A stretch of DNA of 64,000 bases from Sparassis latifolia (Eukaryota; Basidiomycota; Agaricomycetes; Polyporales; Sparassidaceae). This document shows positions 35,780-48,477 of this stretch, piece after piece. Every line of letters begins with the position of its first letter. Within the stretch, counting starts at the first letter, position 1. The notes under the pieces were generated by a model. That model was given only the letters and a program-made list of their open reading frames with translations. It did not search any database and was not told where the DNA came from. Both the position numbers and the translations under genes were made by a program. The stretch is taken from positions 434,001-498,000 of the forward strand of contig JAENRS010000022.1 in NCBI GenBank assembly GCA_018466975.1, written 5' to 3'.

Positions 35780-36761
35780 TGAGTCTGCTATGGAAGTGGG
35801 AGCGGTGGTAGGGAGATATTCAAGGCCTGATTCTTCAAAGACCTGGGGTTTGCCCGCGGAGTCACGGTGGAGATGGTATGAATGGTAGCTCAAAGTATGA
35901 CATGGTGCTTATATCTTAGGAGCTGACCCGAGATGAATACCAATGCAACAACACGAGGAATATGTGGCGGTGAGTGGTCGCAGGCTGATGAAGGTAATCT
36001 CCCAAACGCAGACGTCTGCTTTCCCCAAGGGGGTCACTGCCGAACGGCATATCATGTTCTCGTGCGAAACGCCATATTATCGGCGGCCGCGTCGCGCCTC
36101 GTCACTGCGTGCGTGAAGATGCGCACGGACTGCTTGCTGAAGTTCTAGATACTATTGTTATTTTTTTCCCAAACGGTGACAATATTATTGGGTATGATAG
36201 AAGGAGAATCGGACAGCGGGACAATTTCCTCCTGACAACGTGATGGATAGGGTCTATAAGTACCGCAGTCGTCGGAGGTGGAGGCGGCTTCGAGCTTACA
36301 GTAATGGGCGGTAGTGAGTCACAATCTTCTGTCAATGGCACTGGGACTATTATCACGATACCAGTGTCGAGAAAATTGACGCGTCCAACTTGCAATTTAC
36401 CAATTGAAGGTGAAGAGTTCACGTCGTGTGCTGACTGCAGCAGAGAGAGTCGCCGACAGTGAACGCCAGGGGGTCTGCAGAGGTCGCAAGTGTCAGTTGC
36501 CGATGTATAGAATCGGCAGTAGACTTCAAGATCCGTCGAAATTGTCCGACCTCTCGACTAACCCTCGGCGTCAGAAACAAACTAGATGAAGCGCTTGAGT
36601 GCACTCAGTCGAATTGCGAGACGTTTGGGCCACGTAGAGCAGACGTTATAAGATCCCTTGAAATTCTGCTAAGAATGGATGAGATAAGTAATCAACACGA
36701 GAATCAGATAGCAACGATCCAAGAGCACGGCAGCGAAATAGACAAACATAGACGGGTCAAG
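35780..36761. other. intergenic between PLC and MYND genes
   Basis: Promoter of the phospholipase C gene and 3' flank of the MYND gene. Short open frames on both strands (for example 36459-36794 +) have no recognised features and overlap the MYND 3' end. Confidence 0.4.
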
Positions 36762-38954
36762 TCAGAACACAAACTCGGCATCCCGCTTCCTTGACGAGAA
36801 GATCAACGGCTGAGGAGGGTCGTTTTCGTCCTGGTTAATGAGTCTGCGCCAGTTTGGGTCATAGGGCAGATCCCGAATGAGGTCTTGGCTCGTCGTCACT
36901 GCAACACAGTCAGTATCACACTTCAATCTGAACACCAGCGGATAACACCGAGCGCATACATCGATTCAACGAGGTACCACATCCGATACCGTATTTCAGC
37001 GTGATCATGGGCACCGCGTCCCCGCCCGGAATGCGCTCGAGCATGGCATCGACGTCCTTGACGAGGCCTTGCATGGTGAGGGGCTCTGCACCTGCCTTCT
37101 TCGCCAGTTGTGCAAAAAGGCCATCGAGCGAGGACGTCATGTCCTTGATAGTGAACAGGCCACACTGGACGACGCGGAACCGGTACCGGAGGTCCTTTAC
37201 GCGGGGCATGTGCTCCACCAGCTGCACGAAGATGTGCCTACGCCCGCGGGTGATGTCCCGCTTCAGGTTAAACGCATGGATGAGGGCGTGGAGGACGTAT
37301 GTGGGGACCAGATTCCGCCACTTGAGCCAGTCAGTGAGGCGTTCGGCAGTCCTAGGGTCGGTTTTCCGCATCTGTTCTATCCGAGCCTTCGTCTTTTGGA
37401 GGTCCCTATATCATGACACGGAAAGTCAGGAGAACAAACGGCCAACACCGAATTGTAAGCTTGCCGGCACGTCATCCTATTCCAATAGGCATGTAGGTCA
37501 GGTCACAAATGGAGGATTATAATGAATGTGCTCACTTGTGCGATTTCCAATCTGCACGCTGGCATTCCTTAGAACTTCATACAACGTCAATGGGATAGAA
37601 ACATTTCGTCATGGCAACGAACCAGTAGTACGATGTTGTACACCCCGCACAATGAAAGAGCGTCTTCTGAAGGTCATGTACGCCGCAGTGTTTGCACGTC
37701 TTCTGCATCCAATTTTCTGCTTTCCGAGGGTTTCTCATGTCTTCGACAAACCATTTCTCGCCTCCGAGGGCGACAAGTACAGGATGCGGAGGCTGATTTG
37801 CACGGATGAGCGTATATCTGAGGTCCCGTTCAGGAAGAAGGCTCGCATTCCTTCGAAGGAATTTGACGCCCCATTCTGTGTGCCTGTTACCGGGGAGTGA
37901 GGTCAGGAATGCTTCGAAACATCGGAGTAAGTACATACTTCTGTGCTTCAGGATCTCCCAACTCAGTAAGGACAAGAGAGAGACCGAGGCGAGCTGAGAG
38001 GATATTTGGTGTAAAATCCATTATCCTTGTAAATCTGGACTGGTCGGCGGCTTCGAGGACGTGCTCCAGGGCAACTTTCGTTTTGGCTGTGAAAACGCCA
38101 GATAGAACTAGCGCATTGGCGTACATTGAGTATAGACTCCTACTCCAGCTGTTATAAACAAGGCAAGCGTTCTCCGACACGAAATGCACGCACGGATTCT
38201 CTAACCACGGAACATTACCACTGCCCCTGTGGAAATACGTATCGTTCTCGACGAGCCACTCCAGATAGGGGAGCGCTTCCGACGGGCGATCGATTTCAGG
38301 TAGTCTTGACAGCACGTAAGACGAATCAATTGATATATGCCAACGAGACGCAACGTACAACAAGTATTGACAGAGTTTCTGCCTTGAGTTGTATAGCTGC
38401 GTCAGCCATTGAATCTCAGCGAAACACACGTGCTTTGTCAGACCAAACCAAACTCACAAGAAGATAATGAGCAACCTCGACAGGTTGGTCACTTGGAAGG
38501 AAACCCATGGCTTTTATTTCCCTCGTGGAGCATTTCTGGAAGACCGGAACCAGGACCTTGAGGGTGGAGATGACATCTTCGACCATGTCGGGCGGCACTA
38601 AGAGGAATAAGCAAGAATTCAATCTCTGAACGAAGATAGAATTACCGTCAGGTACATGCACATAGTAACTCCATTTCAATAGATTGGGCAAAGCTGTATT
38701 CCACTCAAGTGGGTGTCGAATGCTGTCCGGCCCCATGTCATGCACTGACAGAGAAGCACCATTAGGTACGGCAACGACCCCTCAAGGCTTCGTGTACTAC
38801 GGGAAACTGACTCACGTCTTTTTATTTCTCTACGAACACATTGTATATCAGGAAGTAGTGACGAAGGAAGAATTTGAAGATGGGCTCCATGGAGGTAGTC
38901 AAGACATGCTCTTGGTACTATTTGAACGTCCCTGTGCGACTGATTCGGGTCCAT
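36762..38954 (-). CDS. MYND zinc-finger protein (copy 1)
   Basis: The start at 38954 (MDPNQSHRDVQIVPRACLDYL) is chosen because the tandem copy starts at the same place in the alignment. About eight exons encode an N-terminal helical region (SIRHPLEWNTALPNLLKWSYYV), a repeat-like helical middle (VALEHVLEAADQSRF), then RNPRKAENWMQKTCKHCG. A MYND finger, CKHCG...CAGCTTSYYC...CQRADWKSHK, is assembled over an intron. The C-terminal region contains TDWLKWRNLVPTYVLHALIHA and GIGCGTSLN, and ends INQDENDPPQPL to the TGA at 36762. MYND fingers bind short proline-rich peptides. The wider family is common in Agaricomycetes, function unknown. Likely cytosolic or nuclear. Confidence 0.8.
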
Positions 38955-39183
38955 TTGTGTGTACAAAAGCAAGTAGTTGCGAGGTAGTTTCTGTCGTGTT
39001 CTGGTGACCGAAACGTCATGACTGTGACTAGCGTGGCTGCTGTCACACCCAGGGCAGAAACGGTACAGTATCAAGCCGCTCCATTGCTATTCTCCTTCCA
39101 AAATATTGAGAAAGTAATTGAAAACGAGAGACTTTCCAAAGTATCGCGATAACAGAAACACGATATTACAATAGCGAGTGTTG

Positions 39184-41378
39184 TTAGAATTCAAAGGAAA
39201 ATTCGGTGTCTGGCTTTCCCGATAGAAAATTCATTGGCTTCGGAGGATCATTTTCATCCTGGTTGATCAGCCTACGCCAATCTGGGTCGTATGGCAACTC
39301 GTTCACCAGCTTTTGATTAGCCGTCGCTGCAAGATTGTTAGCGTAATTCTAGATCAGCAGGCAAACACTGCCTGAACACACCTCTGTTTATGGAAGTTCC
39401 ACATCCGACCGCATATCTCAAGATAACCATCGGTACCACATCTCCACCCGGCATGCGCTCAACCAGCGAATCCAAGTCCTTGACCATGTCACGCATGGAG
39501 AAGGACTGAGTGTCCCCCTCCAGCTCCGACAAGCGGGTGTCAAAATCCGCCGCTGCTTGATCGAGGCGAAAGACACCGCACTCGATAACGCGGAACTTGT
39601 ACCGGGGGTCCTTGACTTGTGGCATGTGCTCCACCAGCTCAGCGAAGGCGTGTCTGCTCCCACGAGTGGGGTCTCGTTTCAGCGAGAGTGCGTGGATAAG
39701 TGCATGGACGAGGGGCATCGGGGTCAGGTTTCGCCATTTCAACCAGTCGGAAAGGCGTTGTGCACCTCGAGGATCGTGCTTTCGCATTAGTTCTATCTTA
39801 GCTTTCATTGCTTGAAGATCACTGAGTGACGATGCAGGAAGTCGGGTCCATCGTGTCAAACCGAGAAGAATACTCGGAGCTCACCGGCAGGCATCTCTAT
39901 AGCAGTGAACTAATCAATTCAAGAAGCAGACAAGAATAGGCAGCAAAGTACACACTTGTGCATTTTCCACTCCGCTCGCTGGCATTCTCTAGAACTTAAG
40001 ATGACATGAACTTCGGGCATAAGCCTCCAACAAGACGACGAACCAGTAATAGGACGTAGTGCATCCTGAACAATGGAAAAGCCTCCTTTGAAGATCGTGA
40101 ACACCACAATGGCTGCATGTCTTTTGCATCCAATTTTCCGCTTTCCGAGGATTCCTCATATCTTCGTCTAACCACTTCATGCCACCAAGTGCCACGAGAA
40201 CTGGGTGCGGGGGGTTGTCCACACGCACGAGAAGACGTCGTAGATTGGCCGCTGGCATTAGGCTTGCATTCCTGCGCAAAAATTTGACTGCCCATTCTAT
40301 GTGTCTGGTATAGTCCCGCGTGAGTACATGACAGGGAGAAGCCTGAGTGCGACAGACTGACTTCTGGGCCTCAGAGTCAACCCCCAACCGGGTAAGCACA
40401 AGAGCGAGACCAAGGCGAGCCTGAATAATATGCCACGAGAGATCCAGAGTCTTTGAAAACCTCGACTGATCTGCCGCCTCCAGTACATGTTCAAGGACAC
40501 TCTTAGTTTCGACTGTGAACGTTCCAGATGAAACAAGTGCAGCCCCGTACATAGAATAAAGCACTCTAAAGATGTGACATCACTGATTTAGAAATCACAC
40601 GCACTCCGATAACACAATACGCACGGATTCTCTAACCATGGCACTTCACTGGGGGATCTACATAACGCCGAATCCACATCAATAAGTGACCTCAGATAGA
40701 AAACAGCATCTGAAGGGCGGTCAACATCTTCCAGACTTGAAAGTGCTCGTCAACGTGTTCACAAAACTAGACAAAGGACATCAAACATACAGCAAGTATC
40801 GACACAATTTCTTCTGTGAGTTATACATCTGTATTGTGTACGGAAATTGATATTAGTGGACATTGTAATTCGATGGAAATAAATATACTAGAAAGAGTCT
40901 AATTGTAGCAATGTTCATGGGTCGGTCGCTAGGAGATAATCCCATGCTAATGATATAAGCATCGGGACATTCGTCAAAGATTTGAAGCAAGATTTTGAGA
41001 CAGCTGATAACATCCTCTACCAAATCAGAGGGTGCTGAGAGACATACCATAACAGGTCTTCAGCCTGTCCACATGCGGCAATATGAGACTTACCATCCTC
41101 GACATGGACGTAGTAACTCCATTTCAGCAGGTTCGGCACTGAAGCATTCCACTCAAGAGGATGGCGCACACTATCCGGCCCCATTTTGCGCACTGACTTC
41201 GCATAATGAACAGATTTAAGGTAAGTATCAAGGGGCACTCACATGTTTTTACCTCATCGTAGACTTTCTGTAGTTCAGGGAGCACTGAAGAAGGAAGGAT
41301 CTCGACGACATCTCCAAGGAGATAGTCGAGACATGCTCGAAGAGCTGGCACTGGCGCGTTGTGCGAGTGGGTATCCAT
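39184..41378 (-). CDS. MYND zinc-finger protein (copy 2)
   Basis: Tandem paralogue of the previous gene in the same orientation with ~230 bp between them. It starts MDTHSHNAPVPALRACLDYL and has the same block order: SVRHPLEWNASVPNLLKWSYYV, VLEHVLEAADQSRF, RNPRKAENWMQKTCSHCG, a MYND finger CSHCG...CSGCTTSYYC...CQRAEWKMHK, SDWLKWRNLTPMPLVHALIHA, AVGCGTSIN, and the end INQDENDPPKPM. It is slightly longer at the C-terminus and stops at TAA 39184-39186. The copies differ throughout, so the duplication is not recent. No lesion noticed, but the middle exons (about 40570-41000) were only partly traced. Confidence 0.75.
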
Positions 41379-42254
41379 ATCTGTGCTGCCTGCACAATAC
41401 AGCGTTTTTATTAGTCTTCGAGGCTTTACGGGTCTACGACAAAGGAGGACAGTTGCAATCAGAACGAGATCAGGGCGTGCTCAACTTGAACCTGCCAGTT
41501 GATCGATCCAGGAGCGTGACGGGAATTTGCGAACGCGAGTGTCACTCGCACAAAGTCGTCACGGTTCACCTGCGACAATTCGGCACACCATGGATCATCT
41601 CAAGGGAGAGGCCGCGCCAGAGCACGACTCACCGAGCGTTGACTGCCCTCCCTACGATCCTGACAACCACGCCAGAGCATCTGCTCACAGTGCGGGTCGG
41701 TATCTACACTACGACAGCCGTCTGGCGCAGCCACGAGACGAGCTAGCTACTACGCGAAAAGTACTGTCATCCTACGTGGAGAGTACACATCCATCCCCTA
41801 ATACACGACACTGTGTGCCCTCCACATCATAGTACCACCTAGACTATACCGAGTGCCAGCCCCAACACCGTGCGGAACACCACGATAGGGCTACTCGCTA
41901 CCTACCGCGCCCGACGTCCCGTCGCCCGCCAGGTGAACACCCCTGCATTGGCTGCCAGCTATCCCTCTCGGCCGAAGTACACGTCCCGGCCGAAGGCAAA
42001 TTTCACTTGAGCCCTACTCCCGGCCAAGGGGACTACCTGCCAACACACCATTAAATCCAGGAGAGACAGAGCAGTTCCCTTCACTTCTGCTCTTATCAAA
42101 TCAGAAGCTCACACTCCGTTCTCCGTGACATCACTACCTATCTCCCATGTAACATACACCAAAAACAACCACCACTACCTGCGGGTGACAGGGCCACACC
42201 ATCGCTATGCATTGACTCAGCTACTGTTGTCAGACCATCAGCTAGCATGCGAGC
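41379..42254. other. intergenic, left flank of the transposon
   Basis: No gene recognised. Short frames at 41527-41832 have no domain. The sequence ends at the transposon target site. Confidence 0.4.
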
Positions 42255-42262
42255 GAGGCAGG
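42255..42262. repeat. left target-site duplication of the KDZ element
   Basis: GAGGCAGG directly precedes the terminal inverted repeat that starts CACCCGTGTGACACC. The identical octamer follows the right end at 51669-51676. Confidence 0.85.
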
Positions 42263-42618
42263 CACCCGTGTGACACCCGATATAAGCCTTAGTAGCCTTA
42301 TCAGTGCGTATCGATGCCGAGGCTAATTAGGCTTCGTTCCCTTGTACCCGGGCACCAGCTATAGGACCTGGGTCCCAGGTGACCTTAGGCCCCGAGGTCA
42401 TTCTCCGGCTATTCCGGCTTATGTCGCGCCCCGTGCTATTATTATCCCGCCCTCCCGTCTCGTCTAGACTGCCGGACGTTCCCGAGCGTCCAGTATACAC
42501 GTGTTCTACGGCGTCCTCGTCCCGCCCTGCCTCCCGCTTAGCGCCCCGCCTAGCGCCCCGCCCTCCGCGCGCCTCACTAAGCGCCCCACCGCTCCCGCCT
42601 TCATTCTCGTCGTTTCCA
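42263..42618 (+). repeat. left terminal inverted repeat of the KDZ element (356 bp)
   Basis: Matches the reverse complement of 51668-51582, 50819-50770 and 50430-50213 in that order (87 + 50 + 218 = 355 bp). Differences are mostly transitions. Confidence 0.85.
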
Positions 42619-42704
42619 ACGTGTCCTCCACTCCCTATCCCCGTCTGTAATATCTATATATATTTCTCTTCACTCTGGATATACCCGGATATAGATAACT
42701 GGCC

Positions 42705-45700
42705 ATGCGAAATCATGCTAGACGTTACAAGGTCAAGTCTAGTATTACTGTCGGTCTTCGCGATCAAGTTGAGGGCGCGATTGTTGGCACGCGTTTGCAG
42801 AACAAATGCCGCTCAAAAATTGCTGAAGAACATCATATTATGATGGAGAGACGCCGGGAAGGGCTGAACGGTACGTGTTCTCAGTGTTGTATCACACGGT
42901 TTGACAGTTGACAGGCCTTCATCCTGGGAATGGCGCACTATAGCCATGCCAGCAACGTCTCACTCTGCGGTGAACCGTCTGGTGATAGACAATGGCGCGG
43001 CCCCTGATATGCCCATAACGCCAGGGTATAGTGAAGTCTTCGACATCGACATGGACTGGGAAGACATCGAAGAGGATCAACGCGTGGATCGTGAGATCTC
43101 TCATGAAGGCGGTGAGTACGGTGATGTTACTTGGGCGGCGATGGAGCATGTTCTGCAGCAGTGAGTGCGGAAAGATCTCGCTCGAAATACATCCTCACTG
43201 ACTTGTGCAGGTCTCACAGGCGGTATCAATGTTCGGACGTCCGGACACGGTGAGAACGGCTCAAGGCGATCCATCGGAATTGGGACGAGCAGATGTCGCA
43301 TTTGGTAACTGCCTACCTGCAGTGGAAGCACACCCCATCTTCAATCCCGGACAACGACAACGTGAATCTGGAGGGTCACATCTTCGAGGTAGTCGCTCTC
43401 AGAACACACTGTTAGCGATCTCGTGTCTCTCTATCGATCATATACTAACCACCTTCTAGCACGAGAAAATGCTCTGCGTGTCATGCAGCAGCCAGATGAG
43501 CTCGCGAACGTCACACTTATCCGCCATGGCTTGCTCGGATGTTCCCCGGTGTTTCTCTCTGTGGCGATAAGCCTGGATACACTGGAGCTCTACCATAGAT
43601 TGCATTGTCGACACCCACAGCTTGGTGTCCAGGCCATGACAAGGGCCTTGTGCGACATCCATGATGTAAGTGGTGTCGCTTGTTTCCTTTGCATCTAATA
43701 ACCTGTTGCCAGGTAAATTACACACACACAGCACGAGAACACCTGTCGGCCGCATTCGACGTGTATTTGAACATCCTGCGGTGAACGGAGCAGATTGTGA
43801 GGGCAGCGCTGGGTCATCACACTGAACATTGGCACATTCGCAACGCCTGTCATTGCTGTAATCTGAAGGTGCATCCCATGTTCAATTTACACAATTTTTC
43901 TCTCTCTGATCGCGACCGCTGCAGCTTGACGGTGAACTGACCCTGTTTCCAGCGCGTCTCCTGGTAATGAATGGCAACAACTCCGCCAAACGTGTGGTGA
44001 ATGCCGGTACAGCGGATGATCACAACTTCACTAGCAATTACTTCCTCTCGCGTGGGCAAGTCGACCACTTCAAGGACGAGGTCAAGCAGCGGAAAACGAA
44101 GGCTAAACCCGTGTCAGAGCAAAATGTGAGTACTTTATGTAAGTGTTATACATATGCTGATCGGGATGCATATAGGAAGACGACATCGAGGAGGATGCAC
44201 CATGGATCACGGAGGACGCTCCCGGGGAGGCTACTGATGGACAAGAAAGACCAACACCATGCACAGAAAGGTGGAAGGCGAGCGCTGCAGAACATGAGAA
44301 ATGCGCGCTCGATATCTACGATATCACCGGCATTTTTGTCAGTGCCTGCCGGCACGGTCTGATTCAAAAAGCCTGTGAGATGGTTCGTAGCGGTGAACTG
44401 TGAGTTGATTTGCACCCACTTTAAATGCTTTATTGACCCATTTTCAGTGCGAAGTACCCCCTAGCTATTCTCAGCCACAGCCTAGATGTCCATGGGGACA
44501 ACTGTGCCTTCGGATACGACATCGCGTGTGCATTTCAAGAAACTGCGCACAATAGTCCATTGGTCGGTCCCAGGGTGCGCGAACTCAAGACTTGCTTCGG
44601 TGTCTGTGCATTCCACGGGTACGCGCACAATCACCTCTGCCAGCTCTCAAGCCATCCCCTCTATCTCAAGGGGTTTGGCATCGAAGATTTGGAAACGATG
44701 GAGCGGGTATTCTCAAGCTCTAACAATACCGCTCCGGTAATCAGATATGCGACACCGTTCCACTGGATGCAAGCCCTCGACCTGCACTTCACTCAATGGG
44801 ACGAAGACAAGTACACGGAGCTGAGTAAGTTCTACACTGTTTCTAATATGTGTATTGTGTGCTGACACGGACACATAAACTTGTGTACGACGTTCGCTAT
44901 CCAGGCCGATTTCTGTACAATAATTATCGACAATGTCTTGCAATAGTCCGCGACTACACACCTGAAGTACAGCAACTCAAGGAAGAGCTTCATATTACAG
45001 ATGCGGACATCGAGGGCTGGATTGATGCCGAGCGCACTTTCCTAGATAACCTGAAGGACGAGCCGAATGAACGTGTACTAGAATGTGCATACGTTCAGGC
45101 CCTCATCAACCGTGAATGAGCTGAGTATGTACTTCTGCCGTGTACTCACAAATAGATATACTGATGCCATTCTCAGCGCCAAGTCTGCAAGTGTTCGTAT
45201 GGACTTCATCGCGACTCCCGCTGATCGTGCGATCAACTACGCGCAAGATGCTCGTTACACACTTCGCCTTGAGACCGCTAGACGCACTGCGATGCACGAG
45301 CTTACAGTTGTCATAGCTGCCGTCGGAGATCTGGAAATGAAACTGGGCATCGACGAGCCATGGACAGCAGAACATCCCAAATATCAAGAGACCCTGTCTT
45401 ATGTTCGCCATCGGCAATTCCATCGCGCGCTCGATAAGGTTCAACAGCTTGTCGTGCAGCGTCTTCTTAAGCTCTCGAAAGCTAATATGGCTGGTATGGG
45501 TAAGCATTTATACATGATTCCATTGATCCCGACTTATCGTGAAACACTTTAGGTTATAAACTTCGAACTTCCATAGGTCGGGCAATCAAGACTCGCGCTC
45601 AGGCTATTCGCACGGCGCTCAAGACATATAACTCCCTTGCTCCGCAGATGAACCCGCCGGCACCCATACTCGAGTGGAAGGACATAGTTAACTATGCCTT

Positions 45701-46296
45701 CATCTCGGAATTCGATATTCTGCGGCATGCTTATTCTCACCAAGACATCATCTCTGTGCTGTGGACTAATCCTCGCAACCGCGAGATCACTTCGAAATAC
45801 TTCAAGATCTTGCGAGCGCAGGAGGAGATTGTGTGTTGCAATGTCGAGCTCAAACGTTTGCGAACAGGAATTGAGGTCGAGCGTAGGGAGTACGATGCAG
45901 CAATTGCTAGACTCCGTGCTACAGATCCATTGATGGCAGCTGAGCTACAGGAGCGGCAGCGCACTCGAGCACGGATGAACCGAGTGCATACAGCGCGATC
46001 TGCATGCCATCCAGGACTTGACCGGTTTCTCGGGGTGTCTCGAGATGGGTGTTCCAGTCGAACGCGGTCGAGCATTGCTGGTGCAGCCTCCAGCCTCAGA
46101 CTCATCAGCTCCTGCAGGTGACAATCACAGCAATGCCGGTGTTGACCTAGTGGATGGTTTGTTGGATGCGGACGACACGGAACTGGTGGATGCGGACCAT
46201 ATCAACGACATGGTGCGTCTAGCTGATTTTGTAGAGGAGCTCAGTGTCGAGGGTGTTCGTAGGTCTGCTGGTGTGCTCTCAACGATAGACTTTTAA
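42705..46296 (+). pseudogene. KDZ transposase, inactivated
   Basis: Exons run from MRNHARRYKVKSSITVGL (42705) to the stop at 46294-46296. Family landmarks in order: NWDEQMSHLVTAYLQWKH (about 43280), LANVTLIRHGLLGCSP (about 43500), MNGNNSAKRV (about 43968), GYDIACAF (about 44510), a Cys/His block CFGVCAFHGYAHNHLC, then LETMERVFSSSN (about 44695), and a helical C-terminus with RDLHAIQDLTGFSG. Four defects are visible: TGA at 43251-43253 between RTR and ERLKAIH; TGA at 43782-43784 after NILR; Asn for Asp in the first catalytic motif (MNGNNS where KDZ has MDGNNS); and a frame shift near 45985 before ECIQRDLHAI. The other catalytic acids (Asp in GYDIAC, Glu in METMER-like helix) remain. No CxC cysteine cluster is seen at the N-terminus. 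Confidence 0.85.
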
Positions 46297-46647
46297 TTAA
46301 ATCACTGTTTGTTATGTTTCCGAACTCTGACATATGGAGGCACTGAGAATACGACACTAGTCTGCGAAATTATGGACATTGAGCATTACATGTACTGCGA
46401 ATGGACTTGACTGGAGTATGCACCACACATCTGTATTTGATCGAGCGTTGGCTCGTGCTCAGGTGCGTTGCTTACCGCTCCTGACACATACTCACCAGTT
46501 TGCACTCAGGTCCTTTACTCCCCCTTCCTCATCATCCCCTGTCTCATGGCTCCTCTCGCACCACGGCATTCTTCATAATATTCGCGTGCACGATATGGTC
46601 CTCCGGCACTCAGAATATTTACGCAGGGCCAGTCTCCTCAGCCACGC

Positions 46648-48123
46648 ATGGCCGACATTGCGATTGAGCGATTCAAACAGCGCCTCAATATTCGACATGA
46701 CAACGACGAGCAGCTTGACTCAGCACACAAGCTACATCCTCATTTTTGTCTGTCAACTTGGGATCAGCAGCTAGCCTGTCATGAGGCTTTGACTGACATC
46801 GAAGACGCCGTGTGTATTTCTGAGCTCCCCATTACAATTTTCAGACCGTCTGACTCCATTCATTTATCACACAGGCTGTTGGTGCTGCACGTCTTGCCGA
46901 CATCGCATTTATCGGCATAGGCATTCGGCCTGAATGGCTGTCCAAAGAGCCTCTGACAGCAGATACAGTCAAGATTGACGTGATCTTGACTCGTCAGTTT
47001 GAACAATACCCGCAGTGGAAGACCGCAATTGACAAGATTCAACACATCATTCGAGAGGAGATTGGAGTGCCCCATATTCTTGGGTATAGCAGCAGACTCG
47101 ATGAGGTGACCCCAGGGCCAGGATATGTGTTGGATCCGGAGACACGGCGAATATGCAGCAACCCTATCCGATTAGCTACAAAGCCCGCATCATCGCAGCC
47201 ACGTACATCGAGTAGTGCTCGCCCGCTGACGTCTGCAACAGTGGCAGCGTCCTCATCACAACATCGTAGTGCACCATCTAGCAAGGAGCAATCTGGGAGT
47301 CTGGGAGTTAAGGCGATGACATCGCAAATTGCTGCAGCTGCCGGAATTTCATCGTCACAGGGAAGCGCACCTCTCGAGCGCACAGGTGAGTCCGCTATAT
47401 CTTTAAGTACTTTGGAATTGATTTGAGATGCTCTCAGCAGAACTGCTATCACACGCTAGTCAGTTAACAGGGGCCGCTTCTCGCGCATTGCCGCACAGCC
47501 ATCACGTTGCTGCACTGAGCAGTAGGCCGAGTTTGCCATCAAGTACGACATTGTTGCAACCTACTACCACTGTACACCCTCCTTCTACTGCTATGCGAAC
47601 TTCTTCCACTCCTGCGTGCGCCTCTTCCGCTCGTGCGCGCACTCCTTCCGTTCATGCACGCACTGTTCAGCATCCCATCATTAATATCTCTGACTCTGAT
47701 GGCGATGGTGATATGCCGCTGATCCCCACAAGTCCACCTCGTGCCCCTCACTATATCGACCGTGGCATGTCCACGGATTCCCATCACAAGTCTCGCCACA
47801 CCTTGCCATCCGACTCGGGATCGCGCGCAGAGCCTTTGCCTACTGCCTCATTATCAGATCTACCTTCAGATCCGCCTCCATCTTACTCTGCCGACTACTA
47901 CATCAGTCCTGACATTCGCGCGTTCGGCTTCAGTGACACAATATCCCAGTATCTTGAGATGCTGCGTGTCGATGCGCAGCAGTGCGCAAAAATCGATCGG
48001 AGCCTGGATTATCACGTCACAGACTGGGAGGTCCTCTTTCAACAAGGAGGCCTAACTGCAGAGCAAGCTCGCGCCCTTGCGAGCTCATCTTTGAGGAGCT
48101 ATCGCCAGAATCTCGTGCACTAA
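46648..48123 (+). CDS. KDZ element companion protein 1
   Basis: Three exons splice in phase (introns at about 46810-46874 and 47391-47439). The product is ~430 residues and starts MADIAIERFKQRLNIRHDND. A folded N-terminal part (~140 residues) contains AARLADIAFIGIGIRPEWLS and VILTRQFEQYPQWKTAIDKI. A long Ser/Thr/Ala/Pro-rich disordered middle carries an IINISDSDGDGD stretch that resembles a SUMO-interacting motif. A helical end (DYYISPDIRAFGFSD ... LDYHVTDWEVLFQQGG) closes it. It lies 350 bp downstream of the transposase on the same strand and inside the transposon ends. I know no catalytic domain in it. A DNA-binding or assembly role in transposition is conjecture. Frame appears intact. Confidence 0.65.
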
Positions 48124-48477
48124 TGTTTGTTACATGTGGGGGACCAAATTTGTCGGACCGAGAATTGTCGCCAACAAGTAGTATCAGCTCTACCGTGAGC
48201 AGTGTCACTGAATCCGACATGTAAAGGACATAGTTTAACTGTACACAGTCTACATACAGAAATACATGAGGGGTATGTCTGAGATACATATATCACGTGA
48301 GAATTGTCGAAGACATCTCTTTTGGAGAAACCTGACGACATATGTCCCCCCCCTTTTTTTTCCCCTTAATACTACACCCTCATATGAATTGTTACAGTCC
48401 CTAAACATCGGCCTATTTTATCCTTACTCTCTTGAAATACTTCAGTCGGCCTCGACGGAATTTTGAACGGCGTCGGC

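Noticed and set aside
42255..42262. Chance occurrence of the flanking octamer
   Set aside because: It abuts both ends of a 355-bp inverted repeat exactly, which chance would not give.
43251..43784. The two in-frame TGA codons as recoded (selenocysteine) positions
   Set aside because: Fungi lack the selenocysteine machinery, both positions fit an original Arg codon, and other lesions are present in the same gene.
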